DNA of 64,000 nucleotides from Nyssa sinensis (GCA_008638375.1 VIRR01000494.1:179162-243161), one strand, 5' to 3'; shown: positions 36,906 through 49,937, counted from the first letter of the stretch. A program made the numbers and translations. Notes: a model not told the origin generated them from the sequence alone.

Positions 36906-37404
36906 TTGAGGGTAAATTTTACTGGTCTTTCTTGAGGTTTTGGACAATTTATCTTTTGAGATTTTTAAAATTATACTGATATTTTCTTATTTTATTGACA
37001 AACTAAAAATATCACATATTAATCAAATTTTTTTTAAAAAATGACAAAACTACCCTTTAATTTCTTTTTTCATTTTTTCAATTTTGACCTTTTTTTATAA
37101 TTTTTTTATTTTATATAAAAATAAATTTATGATAAATAAGTTATTTTCATTTTATATAAAAATAAATTTAAGGTTTTAATCAATATTTATTTGAAAATGA
37201 AATTTTATTTCTAAAAAGGTCAAAATTGAAAAAATGTAAAAAAAAAAAAAAATGGAGGGTAGTTTTGTCATTTTCTTTTAAAAAAATGGTTAGATGGGAT
37301 ATTTGTAGTTTGTCAAGTAAAGTCAAGTTAGTGTAATTTTAAAAAATTTAAAAGAAATCAATGTAATTATAAAAATTTTAGAATAAGTTAATGTAATTTT
37401 CTTT
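36906..37404. mobile_element. Fold-back MITE (about 500 bp)
   Basis: The two halves are long inverted repeats. Left 'gacaaactaaaaatatc', 'atgacaaaactaccct' and 'tcaattttgacctttt' appear in reverse complement on the right as 'gatatttgtagtttgtc', 'agggtagttttgtcat' and 'aaaaggtcaaaattga'. Arms exceed 150 bp, and the centre is A/T-only. There is no coding capacity. The outer ends are approximate. Confidence 0.75.
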
Positions 37405-38245
37405 TTTATTAATAAAGAGGACAACCATAATGCCCTTGAGCTAGGCTCCTGGTCCTCAACAATAAGCCATTTCTCCTAAAACTTCGAAAACAAGACCAAA
37501 ACCATAAAAGAGTTAGTAAAGTTTCTGTTGAGATAAGGTTACCTGATCTTAAACAAATTAAAAGGATTAAAGGCATGATCCGTTAAATTACGAGTTTGGT
37601 TGGTCCACCATTATTCACAAATAGAGTCACTCCAACAAATGAGAGCCTATATCCTTTGCTCAAGTGGGTGTAGAGGTGGATGTGGACCATCCTTTACCAA
37701 ATTACCATCACAAATCCCCTTGAAGATGGTAGGGGGCGCTAGATAGTAGAAAATTGAGTGTGAATGGCCCTAAACAATGTGAAGAATGTAGAGTGTTTGG
37801 AAATGGAAAAGAAAGGGTGCAGCAACATTCAATTAAAGAAAAATTGGGTAATCAAATAACCAAGGTATTGCAGAGACTACACTAGAAGCAAATATCACTG
37901 TAAAAAGAAAGGATAAAAAAGTTAAAGGGAAGGAGATCACTGCTCTGCTGTGAAACAACTTAAAAAGGAAAGAAAAAGTCATTAGGCCCACTCTAGTAGA
38001 AACAGAGAAACGCATGAACTCAGGAATTCAAATATCTAAAGGTAAACAAAATCTCTTTAAGAATTCATTTGCTAAGCTTGTAAATTTGCCAGAGGCTAAT
38101 ATTAGGACTACTGAATCCTTCTACACCACAAGTGGAGAAAGCTCAAAAGGAAAGAAGAAGAATTAAAAGAAGCATAGTGGCAATGGGAATGTCGAAGCTC
38201 TTAAGAGTTCAATAGTAAGATCTTTCTCAACACCTTCCGATGATA
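37405..38245 (+). other. Possible LINE ORF1/linker remnant
   Basis: A-rich, gene-like composition on the plus strand with many stops, directly before the LINE endonuclease relic and on the same strand. By position it could be the degraded 3' part of ORF1 and the start of ORF2. I recognise no motif. Confidence 0.3.
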
Positions 38246-38905
38246 AAAGTAGGTGCTTGGAACATTAGGGTACTAATCAGCCCATCAAACAAAAGAAATG
38301 TAGACTTCTGATAAATAATCATAAATTAGAAATTTCAGGTGTAGTGGAAACTAAATTTAGACGTACTAATGTTGATAAGTAAGTGAGATCAACCTAGCTA
38401 TAAGCATAATGCAGAGATGAATGATTATGTTAATGAAAAATTGGTGCTATGAGCATTATTCAGAATTGACTATGGTGTGTAGAATCGTTGTGGGATGGAA
38501 TCCTAACTTTGACAAGATGGATTAGATTAGCATGTGGGATCAGGCAATAACTTGCTGAGTGGATATTCTGAACACAAATCCTTTTTTTTCATTTATATAT
38601 GATAACAATAACCATAGTCAAAGGAAAAGGCGATGGAGCCATCTTAAAAGCTTCACACTCCTTTTTTAACCAGAGACAATGGATTTTAATGGGGACTTTG
38701 ACATAGTGATGAACTAGGTGGAAAGGGTAAGGGTAGGGAGGACTCGTGTGGATAAAGGAACTATAAGGGATTTTGTGTAATTCTCCCATGACTACAACCT
38801 AATGGATATGAATGCAAGGGAATACTTGTATACTTGGTCTAATAAAATTAAAAAAGTAGGCCATTTCATTGAAAGCAATTTGGATAGTCTCCATTGATGA
38901 TGTTT
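38246..38905 (+). pseudogene. LINE (non-LTR) ORF2 endonuclease relic
   Basis: Translated pieces follow the plant L1-type apurinic endonuclease in order: KVGAWNIRVL...SNKRNVDF (WNIRGLN-like start), LEISGVVETKF (the ETK active-site block), RIVVGWNP, FIYDNNNHSQRKRRW (the Y-x-x-N block), MDFNGDFDIV (GDFN-like block), then MDMNAREYLYTWSNK and HFIESNLDS (the TWSN and LDR-like block). Numerous stops and frameshifts occur. It ends near 38905 before any reverse transcriptase. It is an old, 3'-lost or internally truncated copy. Confidence 0.8.
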
Positions 38906-39439
38906 GGATTGAGTGTGTCACGAAATTTAAGCTATAATGTTTGTAAAAAATTTTTGTAATTATGTATGTATTAGCAATTCATTCTAAGATTTAGATTGAG
39001 TCTGTAATTGTTAAAAATAAATTGAGTCTTTGTTACAGCTTACATCGTTCGTCAAATTGTATCGCTGAAGACTTGATTATCCGAACTCTAGTATAGTATA
39101 GGCTAATCATCTCCGGGTTAGACTATGCCATTAAAGAAACCTAAATCACCCCTACTCGATCATAATCTTCTTTACCTCCCATGAATCATCATCTTAGGGT
39201 TAGACTCCGCCGTTAAGTTTATTGAGAAATTTAAGACATTGCGCCAAGCTCGTCAAATATAAAGTTTAAACCAATGGAATGACTAGTGTGTGGCTCATGC
39301 CTCAAAGTTAGTTGTACTCGGTACTCTTCCAATCGTACTTCTAAAAATTTTGGTTTAATCTAATTTTAATCTATTATCTCTCTCATTTTTAATCTTAAAT
39401 TTTAACTTAATTCAAAAAAATTTCTAAAATATTTTTAAA
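38906..39439. other. Intergenic, no gene seen
   Basis: Two near-repeats of 'agggttagactccgccgttaa' (39194 and, variant, 39114) suggest LTR-like material. Nothing else is identifiable. Confidence 0.35.
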
Positions 39440-39780
39440 CTCCGTCATTTCTTTTTCTGGTTCCGCCCTTACTCCTTTCACCACCCCCTCCCTAACTGTG
39501 TGTTCTCTGTCTATTCCCCCTTCAAACCTCCCCTACTTCAACTTCAAACCCAATCTCTCCTTTTATCCTCTACCCAATAAACCTCTTTCTCTCCCAAAGT
39601 CCCAACGTACAAACCTTATCTCCTTTCTTTGCAACTCGTCCTCTCATACCTTTTTCTATTCAAACTTAATTCGGATTAACCTATTGATGCGAGATAGTTG
39701 TAACAAACAAAACCCAACAGATGGGGGCAATAGCATTTTGAGCTAGTAAGAGGGAGTATGACTGACTGGTGAAGAGGGAG
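39440..39780 (+). repeat. Duplicated segment, copy 1 (match at 52130-52560)
   Basis: 'caaacccaatctctcctttt', 'ctctacccRataaacct', 'atctcctttctttgc' and 'ctttttctattcaaa' occur in the same order and strand in both places. This is a dispersed duplication of a pyrimidine-rich stretch, of unknown origin. Confidence 0.7.
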
Positions 39781-40144
39781 GGAGGTTTCCGCTTTGCAGT
39801 GTAGGTAGGCGTAGCAAGTGCAAGTCTCTGAAATTGCTGAAGAAAGGTTAGGAGAAACCACAGCCGCAGAATGGAGCTTGGAGTTGGTAGCCAATTCATT
39901 TTATTCGCAAGCAATTTCTGAAGTTGTTAAGTATACATTTTTTCTTAATATGCTTGGGGTCTGTTTGGAATGCTTGGTTATAAATACAGGGCTTAGTCCT
40001 TTTTCTTGCTTCAGTTATAGTTTCCTCGTTAAACTTAGTAGCCACAAAGTAAGAAAAGAGACTAGCAAGGCATTTCCCAGTGCATTTGTTGTAAATTGTG
40101 GAATATCAAGTTATTTTACATGTACCATGGAGACAGGTACGTCT

Positions 40145-40204
<60 letters not shown>

Positions 40205-40609
40205 AAGAACAAGATGTACACATATACAAGGGGCAGCGCACAGGAATTACAAAACAAAGATCCACTAGCGGTGGTAGACCTTAAATTTTTGTTTTTTGGA
40301 GGGGGTGGAGAATGTTACAAAAGTTTAAATTTAAGAGGATGTTTTGTAAAAATATGAAAATTTGTGGGTAGGGCAATTCTTAATTTTATTTTAAATTTTT
40401 ATAAAAAAATAAGGTGAAAGTCAAAACTTTAAAACTTGGGTGGAGGAATGGCAACAACCAAGAGACCATCCAACAAAACAAAGAGAGTTAAAAAACCCGC
40501 AACACAGCTGAGCTGAAAAAATAGAACAACAAAACAAATGTCTGTTTAGTAAAGCCTTTTATTAACTACATTTTAATAAGCAAAATTGAGAAGGTTATTT
40601 TTTTAGATA
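39781..40609. other. Intergenic with CT/TA microsatellite
   Basis: A (CT)n run at 40146-40181 is followed by (TA)n to 40204. A 179-codon plus frame (39818-40357) crosses this tract and is not credible as a gene. Confidence 0.5.
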
Positions 40610-41041
40610 TGAAGGAAATATATATATAAAAACGGGTGTGAACCCGGTTACCTTTTTCAATCAAGTTCGTGAAAGCGGAAGATCTTTACTTGTGTTACGG
40701 CTTTCTGATGACCACAGGATCCCTACGGATGGAACTCTCTCATCAATAGAATGGCTACAATACAAGTCTTCTATGTCTTTCCACAATACAAGTCCAGAGG
40801 CGTAGATGGTAGCTTCAGAAGAATCTCATAGAGAACTTGGGAGTCAGGAGAGTTTCACGATAACCAAAAACTCTTTCCACATTTATCCCATAACTATATC
40901 GTAGGATAAATAGTTGCCTTGGTTCAAATCCAAAACCAACTAGATAATGATAAGAGTTTTAATCTTATCACAACTCTCATTCAAACTTTGTGAATGCCCA
41001 ATGGCTATGGGCTCGGGTCCAACCCGACCCAATATCCAACA
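40610..41041 (-). repeat. 3' LTR of copia element A (432 bp)
   Basis: On the minus strand it starts TGTTGGATATTGGGTCGGG and ends ATTTCCTTCA. It matches the 434-bp LTR of copia element B (56804-57237) over its whole length. It is preceded in sense by the purine-rich GGATGAGTGGGAGC (41055-41042), which is the PPT. The bases outside the left end are agata (40605-40609), but there is no second LTR to pair with. Confidence 0.88.
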
Positions 41042-42147
41042 GCTCCCACTCATCCACAAAGGGTGAATGCTAAGTCCTTTACATCACCTTCGACATACAG
41101 GAAATGGATCGTGCGACCAAACGAGAAAGATCGGGGTAGGAGTACTAAATCAAGCTACCATCACACCAATATAGTACCTCACTACAAACAAATAAAAGAT
41201 CTCGTCTATGCCCTAGACTATTCTGTTACACTAGATTCAGCATCCGTTATCCCTCGCAAGAACTAATCTCAGCGCGATGCATGGACCATCTAATCTGTAT
41301 TGTACTCATGATCATATTGATAGACAGAGAAACCGACACGATCGCCCGGGCAATGAGTCACAACACAATAGTGTATTATAGAACTGTCTTCCCTAACTAC
41401 TCACGTTAATCCAATCGAACTCAACTGCTTTCCTAGACATGCCCCACCGGACCGCATCAATCATGATCCTTTAGCAACATGCTAAAGTAGCAACATCAAG
41501 CTCTCTTTTCATAACGTAGTCTTAGGTCATAAAGGGCACAATGGAACTCAAAATGGTTCACAAAGTTCACACAGTGACGAAACAGGGATACATTCAGTCA
41601 CTCTCTTTATTAAAGGTTACATTAACAGCACATACAGTATGTAATGTATGCTACGACGGATCTCCCACTCAATTGGACTTGTCAATCTCAATATCATAAT
41701 AATAAATGTCATACGAATCTTAGTCTAGTAGCTATCTAGCACTCGTCGCTATCTCAGCGCCCCTCGTCACTATCTTTGCGCCTAACCCGAACACTCCAAC
41801 CTAGTCGCTGTCCAAGCACCCGTCTGAAGGTTCACATTCGGCTTCCTTCAAGCTACATGAGGTGTGTGGTCAACCTTCATGCTCGATTCTTTAAAAGGAA
41901 TCTCATCTTGACTCAGTTAAGGCGACATATATGATAAAATGAATTATCCCACAAGCCAAAAATTCAATGTCTCATCCTGCTCATTATTCCAACGCCAAGG
42001 CAATTGCTCGTGTGAGAGAGCCAATCAAAGCTTGTTGACATCTTTTAGAAATGTATGCTTGCATAATATTCATCTCAACATGAATAAAACCACAATATGA
42101 ATCAAAAATCATATATATAAGACAATGTCAAAATGGTGTCCAATACA

Positions 42148-45100
42148 TCATATCCTAACTAAACCCAAACTCCTAACATGTGATGTAAAAACATTTTTAG
42201 GGATAGGTTTGGTCAATGGGTCTGCAACCATATTGACTGTAGATATATGCCTTAAGACCACCTCCCATTGCGCAACCATATCTCGAATGTAGTGAAAACG
42301 TATATCAATGTGCTTGGTCTTCCCATGGTACTTGGGATCCTTTGCATATGCCAAAGCTGTCATACTATTACAATAAATGACCACAGCATCTTGCCCACAT
42401 GGCACTATATCAAGGCGCTGTAAGAATTTCCTCAACCAAACTGCCTCCTATACTGCTAACGAACAAGCTACATACTTAGACTCCAAACCAACTGCATTCA
42501 CATAAGGTACTTTAGACATCTGGTTCTTTTCTTCAACTGTCTTTGGGCATTGACCAAGATGTAAGTCGCATCCTTTCTCTATAGGAGTGTCTATGGGCTT
42601 GGAGTGATTCATATGGAAACGCTCAAGGACTCTCTTAACGTAGGTCTCTTGAGATAGGCTAAGTAGCCTCTTTGATCGATCTCTTAGGATCTTCACTCCT
42701 AAAATATTGTGTGCTTCGCCCATGTCCTTTATCTCAAAAGTAGAGGACAACTACTCTTTAGTGGCGACTATCTCCTTTAAGTTATTCCCAGCAAGTAAAA
42801 TGTCATCAACATACAATGTAAGGATAATGAAACTTTCTTTGGACCATTTTACATATACACAGTGGTCTTTTTCTATCATCTCAAAACCATAAAATATAAT
42901 GGTTTTATGAAACCTCACATACCACTGTCTGGAAGATTGTTTGAGACCATAAATAGAACATTTGAGACGGCAGACTTTGCGCTCTTGTCCTTTGACTTCA
43001 AAACCCTCTGGTTGAGTCATATAGATCTCTTCTTCCAGTTCTCCATTGAGAAATGCAGTCTTAACGTCCATTTGGCAAAGTTCCAAATCCATATGCGGGA
43101 TAATTGCTAGGATAAGGCGAATAAAGGCAAACCTTACCACTGGAGAGAATGTCTCTTCATAGTCTATACCCTCTTTTTGGGTATAACCTTTTGCCACAAG
43201 ACGCGTCTTATACCTATCAATTGATCCATCTACCTTGCGCTTTATCTTCAAGACCCACTTGTTTCCAATGGCCTTGCACCCAGCGGAAAGATCAACTAAA
43301 TCCCAAACATGATTTTTATCCATAAAACTCATCTCTTCCTCCATAGCAATCATCCATTCATTACAAGCATGAGAAGATAGTGCTTCACTGAAAGAAGCAG
43401 ACTCTTTTGAATTTAGTGAAATAGCCATAAGTGCATCCCCTCAGTCTCAAAACGACGAGGAGGGATAAAACCACGCTTACTCTTACGAACTTGACTCTCT
43501 TGAGAATCTAACTCAAAACTCCCACTAGATTGAAGATTACTCCTATCCTCATTGGCGATTTTAGGATGAGAAACTAATTCCCCACCATCGCCAAGAGGAG
43601 TCAGGTTATCTTCAAAATCTTCTACTTCATAGAGTTCAAGGTTCGTTTTGGCTTCACCAATGCTCGAAAAATCATTCTCAATAAAATCCACATTGCGTGA
43701 CTCAAACGTAGTCATTCCTCTATCAGGTTGCTTACTAAGCATCACATAGCCTTTCGAGCTTTCAGAGTAACAAATAAAAATATTCTTATTAGCTCTCGGG
43801 CCCAACTTCCCATACCGATGAGAAGCATTGTGAACATAACCTGCCGACCCCCATGGTCGTCAATGCCCCAAATCTGGCTTCCGCCTATGACAAAGCTTAT
43901 AAGGAGTTTTTGGGAACTGATTTGGAAGGTACACGATTAAGAATGTAGGCAGCAGTCAATAAAGCATCCCCTTGGAAGCTAATCGGGAGGTTAGCTTGCG
44001 CCATCATTGATCTAACCATGTCTAATAATGTACGATTTCGTCACTCAACAACACCATTTTGTTGCGGCGTTCCAGAAATCGTCAATTGCCTGCGTATCCC
44101 CTTTTCCTCACATCGTTCCTTAAACTGATCTGATAGATACTCGCGTCCACGGTCAGTGCGAAAGAGCTTAACTCTTCGCTCGATTTGATTCTCAACCTCA
44201 GCTAGAAAGCGTTTGAAGCAATCCAATGCTTCATATCGGTGAGAAATCAAATAAACATAACCATATCGCGTAAAGTCATCTATAAAAGTAAGGAAATAAG
44301 AGGCGTCATTGCATGCCTTCACATTCATTGGTCCATAAATGTCTGAATGGACTAATTCTAGAGGATGAGTAGCCCTAGTAGCCTTTCCAAAAGGCTTACG
44401 GCAGCTCTTCCTAACCAAACAAGACTCACATATAGGTAGGCTTACTTTAGCGAGAGACCCCAATAGGCCTTCTCTAGCTAATCTAGCCATCCTTTCTTGT
44501 CCAATATGGCCAAGTCTAGCATGCCATTTAACAGAATCATCTATATAATCATCACATGCTAAACATACAGATGAAAAATTATAATCTAATACATCCAATT
44601 GTTAAAGATTATTTGAAAGAAAACCATGTCTAAAACAATCACCATCCAAAAAACATAACCATTTGTCTACCATCAATGCTGAAAGAAAAACCAAGTTCAA
44701 CTAGTGCTGAAATAGAAACTAGATTAAATCGGACACTAGGTGCATAAAGCACATTATGAAGAATCAGTGTACGCCCTGAGCGCAATCTGAGCTAATAAGC
44801 ACCAACTCCAAGAACTTCTATACTTGCACTGTTTCCCATAAAAATGTTTTGGCTACCTACTGGTATCCGATGGTACTCCACGAAACCTACTATTTCCCGT
44901 GTGACATGTTTGGTTGCTCTTGTATCCAATATCCACAAAGGAGATGAATAAGCAACTAATACATGCGAACAAACAAGTGAAAAAGAAGAGTACTGGTTAG
45001 TGGATACCTTCTTTGGCTTAGTGCAATCACGAGCAAAGTGTCCCATAGCACTTCACTTTGGCCAAATTTCTTTTGTCGCCATGTTGGCCTCTTTGGCGCT

Positions 45101-45640
45101 TGGCTACTCTACCTGCCTTTGGAGCCAAGTTATTTGCTCCGCCCTGCTTCTTATTACCTCCTTGTCTCCTTTGATTAGGCCCACGGGCCTTATCATAGCC
45201 ACCTTGGGCGACAAGGACAGTAGAGTGATTCACCTCTTGGCGCTCCGCCTCTAACTCCAAATGACGCGATATATCAACAAAATTTTTGATATTCTCATTA
45301 TGGGTCAGAATTTGCTTCATTTGGTTCCATGTTTCTGGCAAGGAGCGAATAACTGCTAAGATCTGCTGCTTATCAGTAAGATCATTTTCAGCTGCCTTAA
45401 GATCACGGATCATGGCTGGCATCACCCTTAAGTGCTCAACCATAATGTGCTTGGAATCCATCTTGTATCCCTCAAATTTGAGAGTCAAGGCACGTAGTCT
45501 TATGGTAGTAGTTCCGCCAAAAGAAATTTTCAGCTTATTCCACATATCATAGGCTGTGGGAGAACTTCCAAACTCCTTAATAAGATCATTATGCATGCTG
45601 CTTAACATAGTAAAGTGCACGCATCGATCTTTTTTTCTCC
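42148..45640 (-). pseudogene. Copia element A gag-pol, broken
   Basis: In sense order: gag (45620-45060: TMLSSMHNDL, SLPETWNQMKQILTHNENIK, LELEAERQ); a zinc knuckle destroyed by a 14-base deletion, joining CY directly to GHFARDC near 45045; protease WILDTRATKHVT (about 44910); integrase HHCC region WHARLGHIGQERMA and CESCLVRKSC; catalytic block HSDIYGPM, RTDRGREY, PQQNGVVE followed by a stop (44598-44041); RT with [28 protein letters not shown] and YVDDILL (43428-42751); a large deletion fusing KVPYVNAVG to LESKYVACS; and RNase H with YCNSMTALAYAKDP and KHIDIRFHYIRD (42435-42148). The region 41042-42147 is 3' non-coding. Many stops occur. Dead copy of the same family as element B. Confidence 0.9.
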
Positions 45641-46272
45641 AGTCCTAGTAACTTTACCACACCTCACCACAATGGAAGTGGGTATTTGGGTCTCACAATT
45701 AATGGGGATTAATATCAAATAAATAAAAATGCAACAAGTAATTACCCACATGATAATTAATGCATAAATAATCCAGTATGACCCAAAAATATAATCCATA
45801 GATAATACAATTGTTCCTAATTTTCAGAGCCTTTCCAAGAATTTTTCACATTTAAAATAAATCTTCTAGAATTTTTTTACCAATTTTTGGGATAAAAAAC
45901 TAATTTTTGTTTTTTTTTTAAAAAAAAAAAACCCCAAAAATAGGTAAAAAATTCTCCAAAAAAATAATTCTGACCCCCAACAGTATACTAAATACTGATT
46001 GTAATTTTAATCTCAAATATAGATCCTGGATTTTTTTAAAAAAAATATTTAAATAGATTTTTGACACTTTTTTCGTAATAAAAATTAATTTAAACTAATT
46101 TTCAGAAGCTAAAAAATTACAAAAAATATATCACGGGGTCACAAATTCAGTGAATAAGGCTCACTCTCTGGAGATGTCAAAAATAGGCCTCGAAAGATGA
46201 TGCATGCGCTCCCACGCACCCCGCCGAGAGTGGAAGTCGCATACCTTTGCAATTCATCTTCTTCAAAAATAT
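45641..46272 (-). mobile_element. Copia element A leader, 5' truncated
   Basis: This matches element B 57887-58497 in reverse. Two differences stand out. Positions near 45640-45650 join leader directly to mid-gag, so about 780 bp (B 58497-59271, including the gag start) are missing. Homology to B then stops at about 46272 with no 5' LTR. Confidence 0.82.
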
Positions 46273-46559
46273 ATGTTGAAGGTTATTTTAACGATATTAA
46301 GATAGAAGTTAACAATTAAATTTTTTATATTAAAAGTTTCTTTTTTTGAATTTTTTAAATAGAAAAAATGTATTATGAATTTTTTTGATTGAAATATTTA
46401 TTTTAAGAATTTTTTAATAATTTTTCCTTTATTTTTTGAAAGATAATTTAGTGGTGTCTGTTTAGAGTAATTATCCCATAAAATCATCACATCACAGTCA
46501 TTGTGTGACACTCTCTCACATAATATCAATTTTTTTTTTGAAAATAAGGAAAAATTAAA
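46273..46559. other. AT-rich junction between copia A and copia C
   Basis: T- and A-rich DNA with no recognisable feature. It separates two truncated, oppositely oriented copia elements. Confidence 0.4.
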
Positions 46560-49500
46560 TTGTGATGTCCTAATTTATCCTGCCTTCTGTCTTCCTCAGG
46601 ATATTCTCACCAAGGAGATCATTGGGCGTGGTACTAAAAGGGGGGGCCTATACTTCATGGAAAATGTCAGCATTGGACATGCTCATCACATACAAAGTGA
46701 TGGGAGGGACCGATAAATCTGGCTATGGCATCAACGTTTGAGGCATCTAAATTTTGGTTATCTGAAGCATTTACTACCGGATCTTTTTTCTAATAAAGTG
46801 TTGTCTAACTTTAAATGTACTACCTGCATTTTAGCCAAGAGTCACCGTATTTCTTATCCGTTAAGAATGAATAAAAGCACTATTCCCTTTGCTTTAGTTC
46901 ACTCTGATGTGTGGGGTCCCTCTCTTATCTCTATTGGTTCTGGTGTCCACTGGTTTGTCATTTTCGTTGATGATTGTACCCGTACGACCTGGCTGTACTT
47001 GATGAAACATAAAGATAAAGTGTTACACGTATTTCAATCATTCTATACTATGATCCAAACTCAGTTTTTAGCCAAGCTGCAAGTTCTCTGTTCTGATAAT
47101 GGCAGTAAGTATGTTAATCAGCTCTTTCCAACTATTTCGAACACTATGACCTCATTCATGAAACATCGTGTCCTCAGACCCCTCAACAAAATGGTGTAGC
47201 TGAGTGGAAGAACCGCCATATTCTCGAAACTACACGGGCCTTACTACATGGAACTCATGTGCTGACCCGATACTGGTCTGATGCAGTGTCCACTGATGTA
47301 CATTTACTCAACCGAATACCCTCCAAAGTCTTACAATTTAAGACTCCGCTCCAGGTTCTGGCATCCCATGTTCCCCTACCCACCGCTCTTATGCTCCCTC
47401 CTCAAGTATTTGAGTGTGTCGCTTATATGCATCTTCACAAAAATCAACGAACCAAACTGGACCCGTGTGCTCTCCGCTGCCTCTTTTTGGGATACGCTGT
47501 GCACTAGACAAGCTATAGATGCTATGATCCCTCTACCCGTCGAACCTACGTGACCATGGATGTCACCTTCTTGGAGTCCGACCCTTTTTTTCCAGCCCTC
47601 ACTTCTTCTCTTCAAGGGGAGACACAAGATGAAGAACAGAATTGGGAGAATTGGTTACACTTTGACTGGCCAAATAGTGAAACAATGGCAGATGAAGTAC
47701 CAAGCCCAGGGCTAGTTAAGCCCAAAAGGCCGGATACAGTTGAGTCCACAGGGCCGGATAAACCTACAAAGCAAAATACACCTTTAGAAAATAATATGCC
47801 TTCGTCAACTGAACCAAGCTCCCCCCCTTCCTTAGTACATGCAGACCCATCTCCTGAGAATATCCCTGAGGTAAGCACTCTCAACTTGCCCCAACCTGTA
47901 AGTAACTTCAATACTCCTGCTGGATATACATTACCTTTTAGGGACAATTGTGGCAAGACACCGAATTGATACTCTCCTAATATCGAAGAGCGAAGATCAA
48001 AGTACCTAAATGCCAACTAAGTGTCTACCAAGAGATTATCCAAACCCCTCCGAGCATTTGTGCACGTACTTTCCTCAAATTAAGTTCCAACTGGAGTTCA
48101 TGAAGCCTTGTCGGATCCGAAATGGACTCGGGCAATAAAGGAAGAAATGGAGGCACTACTAAAGAACGACACATGGACCATAGTTCTGTTATCTAAAGGG
48201 AAGAAAGCAGTAGGTTGCAAATGGGTATTTTCCATCAAACACAAGGCAGATGGATCAGTCGAAAGGTACAAAGCAAGATTGGTGGCAAAAGGCTATACAT
48301 AGACGTATGGGGTAGACTACCAAAAAACATTCTCACCAGTCACAAAACTGAGCACTGTAATAATATTGTTATCTCTTGCGGCTAACCTTGACTGGCCATT
48401 ACATCCATTTGACGTAAAAAATGCCTTTCTACACGGTAACCTTAAAGAAGAAGTGTACATGGACCTTTCTCTAAGCTACACAGCATCTACCGAAACCAAG
48501 GTTGTGTGCAAGCTACAACGAGCACTGTATGGATTGAAGCAATAACCTCGAGCATGGTTTGGACGGTTTAGTTTTGCAATGAGGAAATATGGGTTCAAAC
48601 AAAGCAACTTAGACCATACATTGTTCCTGAAGCACAAATTGGGCAAGATACCTATACTGATAATCTATGTGGATGACATGATTATCACAGGAGATGATAA
48701 AGAAGAAATATCCAAACTACAAAAGGAGTTGGCCACAGAATTTGAAATGAAGAACTTGGGAGGCCTCAAATACTTTCTAGGAATTAAAGTTGCCAGGTCC
48801 AGACAAGGAATATTTCTTTCCCAAATGAAGTATGTGTTGGATATATTAACTGAGGTGGGAATGTTGGAGTGCAAACCAGTGGATACTCCAATTGTTCAAA
48901 ATCATAGACTTGGAGAATGCCCAGATCAAGCACCAACGGATAAGGGAAGGTACCAAAGGATAGTTGGCAAGCTTATATACCTATCACATACTCATCCAGA
49001 CATTGCGTACGCTGTAAGCGTAGTTAGTCAATTCATGCATAACCCTAGTGAGGACCACATGGATGCTGTAATCCAGATACTAAGATACTTGAAGTCCTCA
49101 CTTGGAAAGGGACTTATGTTTTCAAAGAATGGGCATTTAAGAATTAATGGCTATACAGATGCAGACTGGGCTGGAAATATCTCAGACAGAAGATCTACTT
49201 CAGGTTATTTTGTGTTTGTTGGTGGGAATCTTGTTACATAGAGAAGCAAAAAGCAAAAGGTGGTAGCACTTTCCAATGCCGAAGTAGAATTTCGTGGAAA
49301 GGAAAAAGGACTTTGTGAACTACTCTGGATCAAGAGACTACTTACTGAACTAGTCTTCACCTCTACTTCAAAAATGGATCTCTTTTGTGACAACAAAGCT
49401 ATTATTGCAATATCTCATGACCAGTCCAACTTAACCGTACAAAACATGTGGAAGTGGATCGACATTTTATCAAGAAAAACCTGGAAGCAAAAGTAATCCA

Positions 49501-49628
49501 ATTTCCATTTGTGAAGTCTGAAGATCAACTAGCAAACATACTCACAAAAGCGGTGTCAAGCAAAGAGTTTCACAACTTACTTAACAAGTTGCGCATTAAA
49601 GATTTGTATGCATCAACTTGAGGGAAAG
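46560..49628 (+). pseudogene. Copia element C pol, 5' truncated and broken
   Basis: It begins inside the end of the protease/pre-integrase region (CLPQDILTKEIIGRGTKRGG, LWHQRLRHLNFGYLKHL). It continues with CTTCILAKSHR, integrase HSDVWGPS, CSDNGSKYVN, and PQQNGVAEWKNR after a frameshift (to about 47500). A spacer of Pro/Ser-rich sequence (47550-47969) follows. RT is KWTRAIKEEMEAL, GCKWVFSIKHKADGSVERYK, then a stop at 48300, HPFDVKNAFLHGNLKEEVYM, LYGLKQ, a stop, and IYVDDMIITGDD (YVDD at 48666-48677). RNase H is GYTDADWAGNISDRRSTSGY, CDNKAIIAISHD (to 49496). At least five stops or shifts occur. It differs in sequence from elements A and B and is another copia lineage. Confidence 0.9.
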
Positions 49629-49937
49629 TGTTGGCGTGAGCTGTTAGAAACCACCTTAGGAAAGGCACAGCTGTAGCCATAGAATCAGCCCAAACAAAAT
49701 GGCAAGAACTTTGCCATGATTTGTGTATAATCAAAATAGGATTGCATTTTTTTCCTATTTATATGTATATTCTCAATGGAGAAAACAAGAAAGAAAAATA
49801 CCAGAGAAGTGTTGACAAACATATCCCAATTAGTTTTGGTTAGATTTAGTTAGGATGTGAGTTGTATAAATGAGTCACAGCCAACTCTGTAGATCTAAGA
49901 TATTCTTCACTCGGTTTGAGCATCCCTTTCAATCAAA
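49629..49937 (+). repeat. 3' LTR of copia element C, approximate end
   Basis: It starts TGTTGGCGTGAGC right after the purine tract GAGGGAAAG (49620-49628). I place the end at 'ccctttcaatca', but this is uncertain because the last 45 bases are shared with duplicated DNA at 54905 and 56363. No 5' LTR is visible. Confidence 0.6.

Noticed and set aside
39818..40357. 179-codon plus-strand frame
   Set aside because: The frame crosses a (CT)n(TA)n tract, shows no domain, and has an ambiguous start. The codons before the tract also lack family resemblance.
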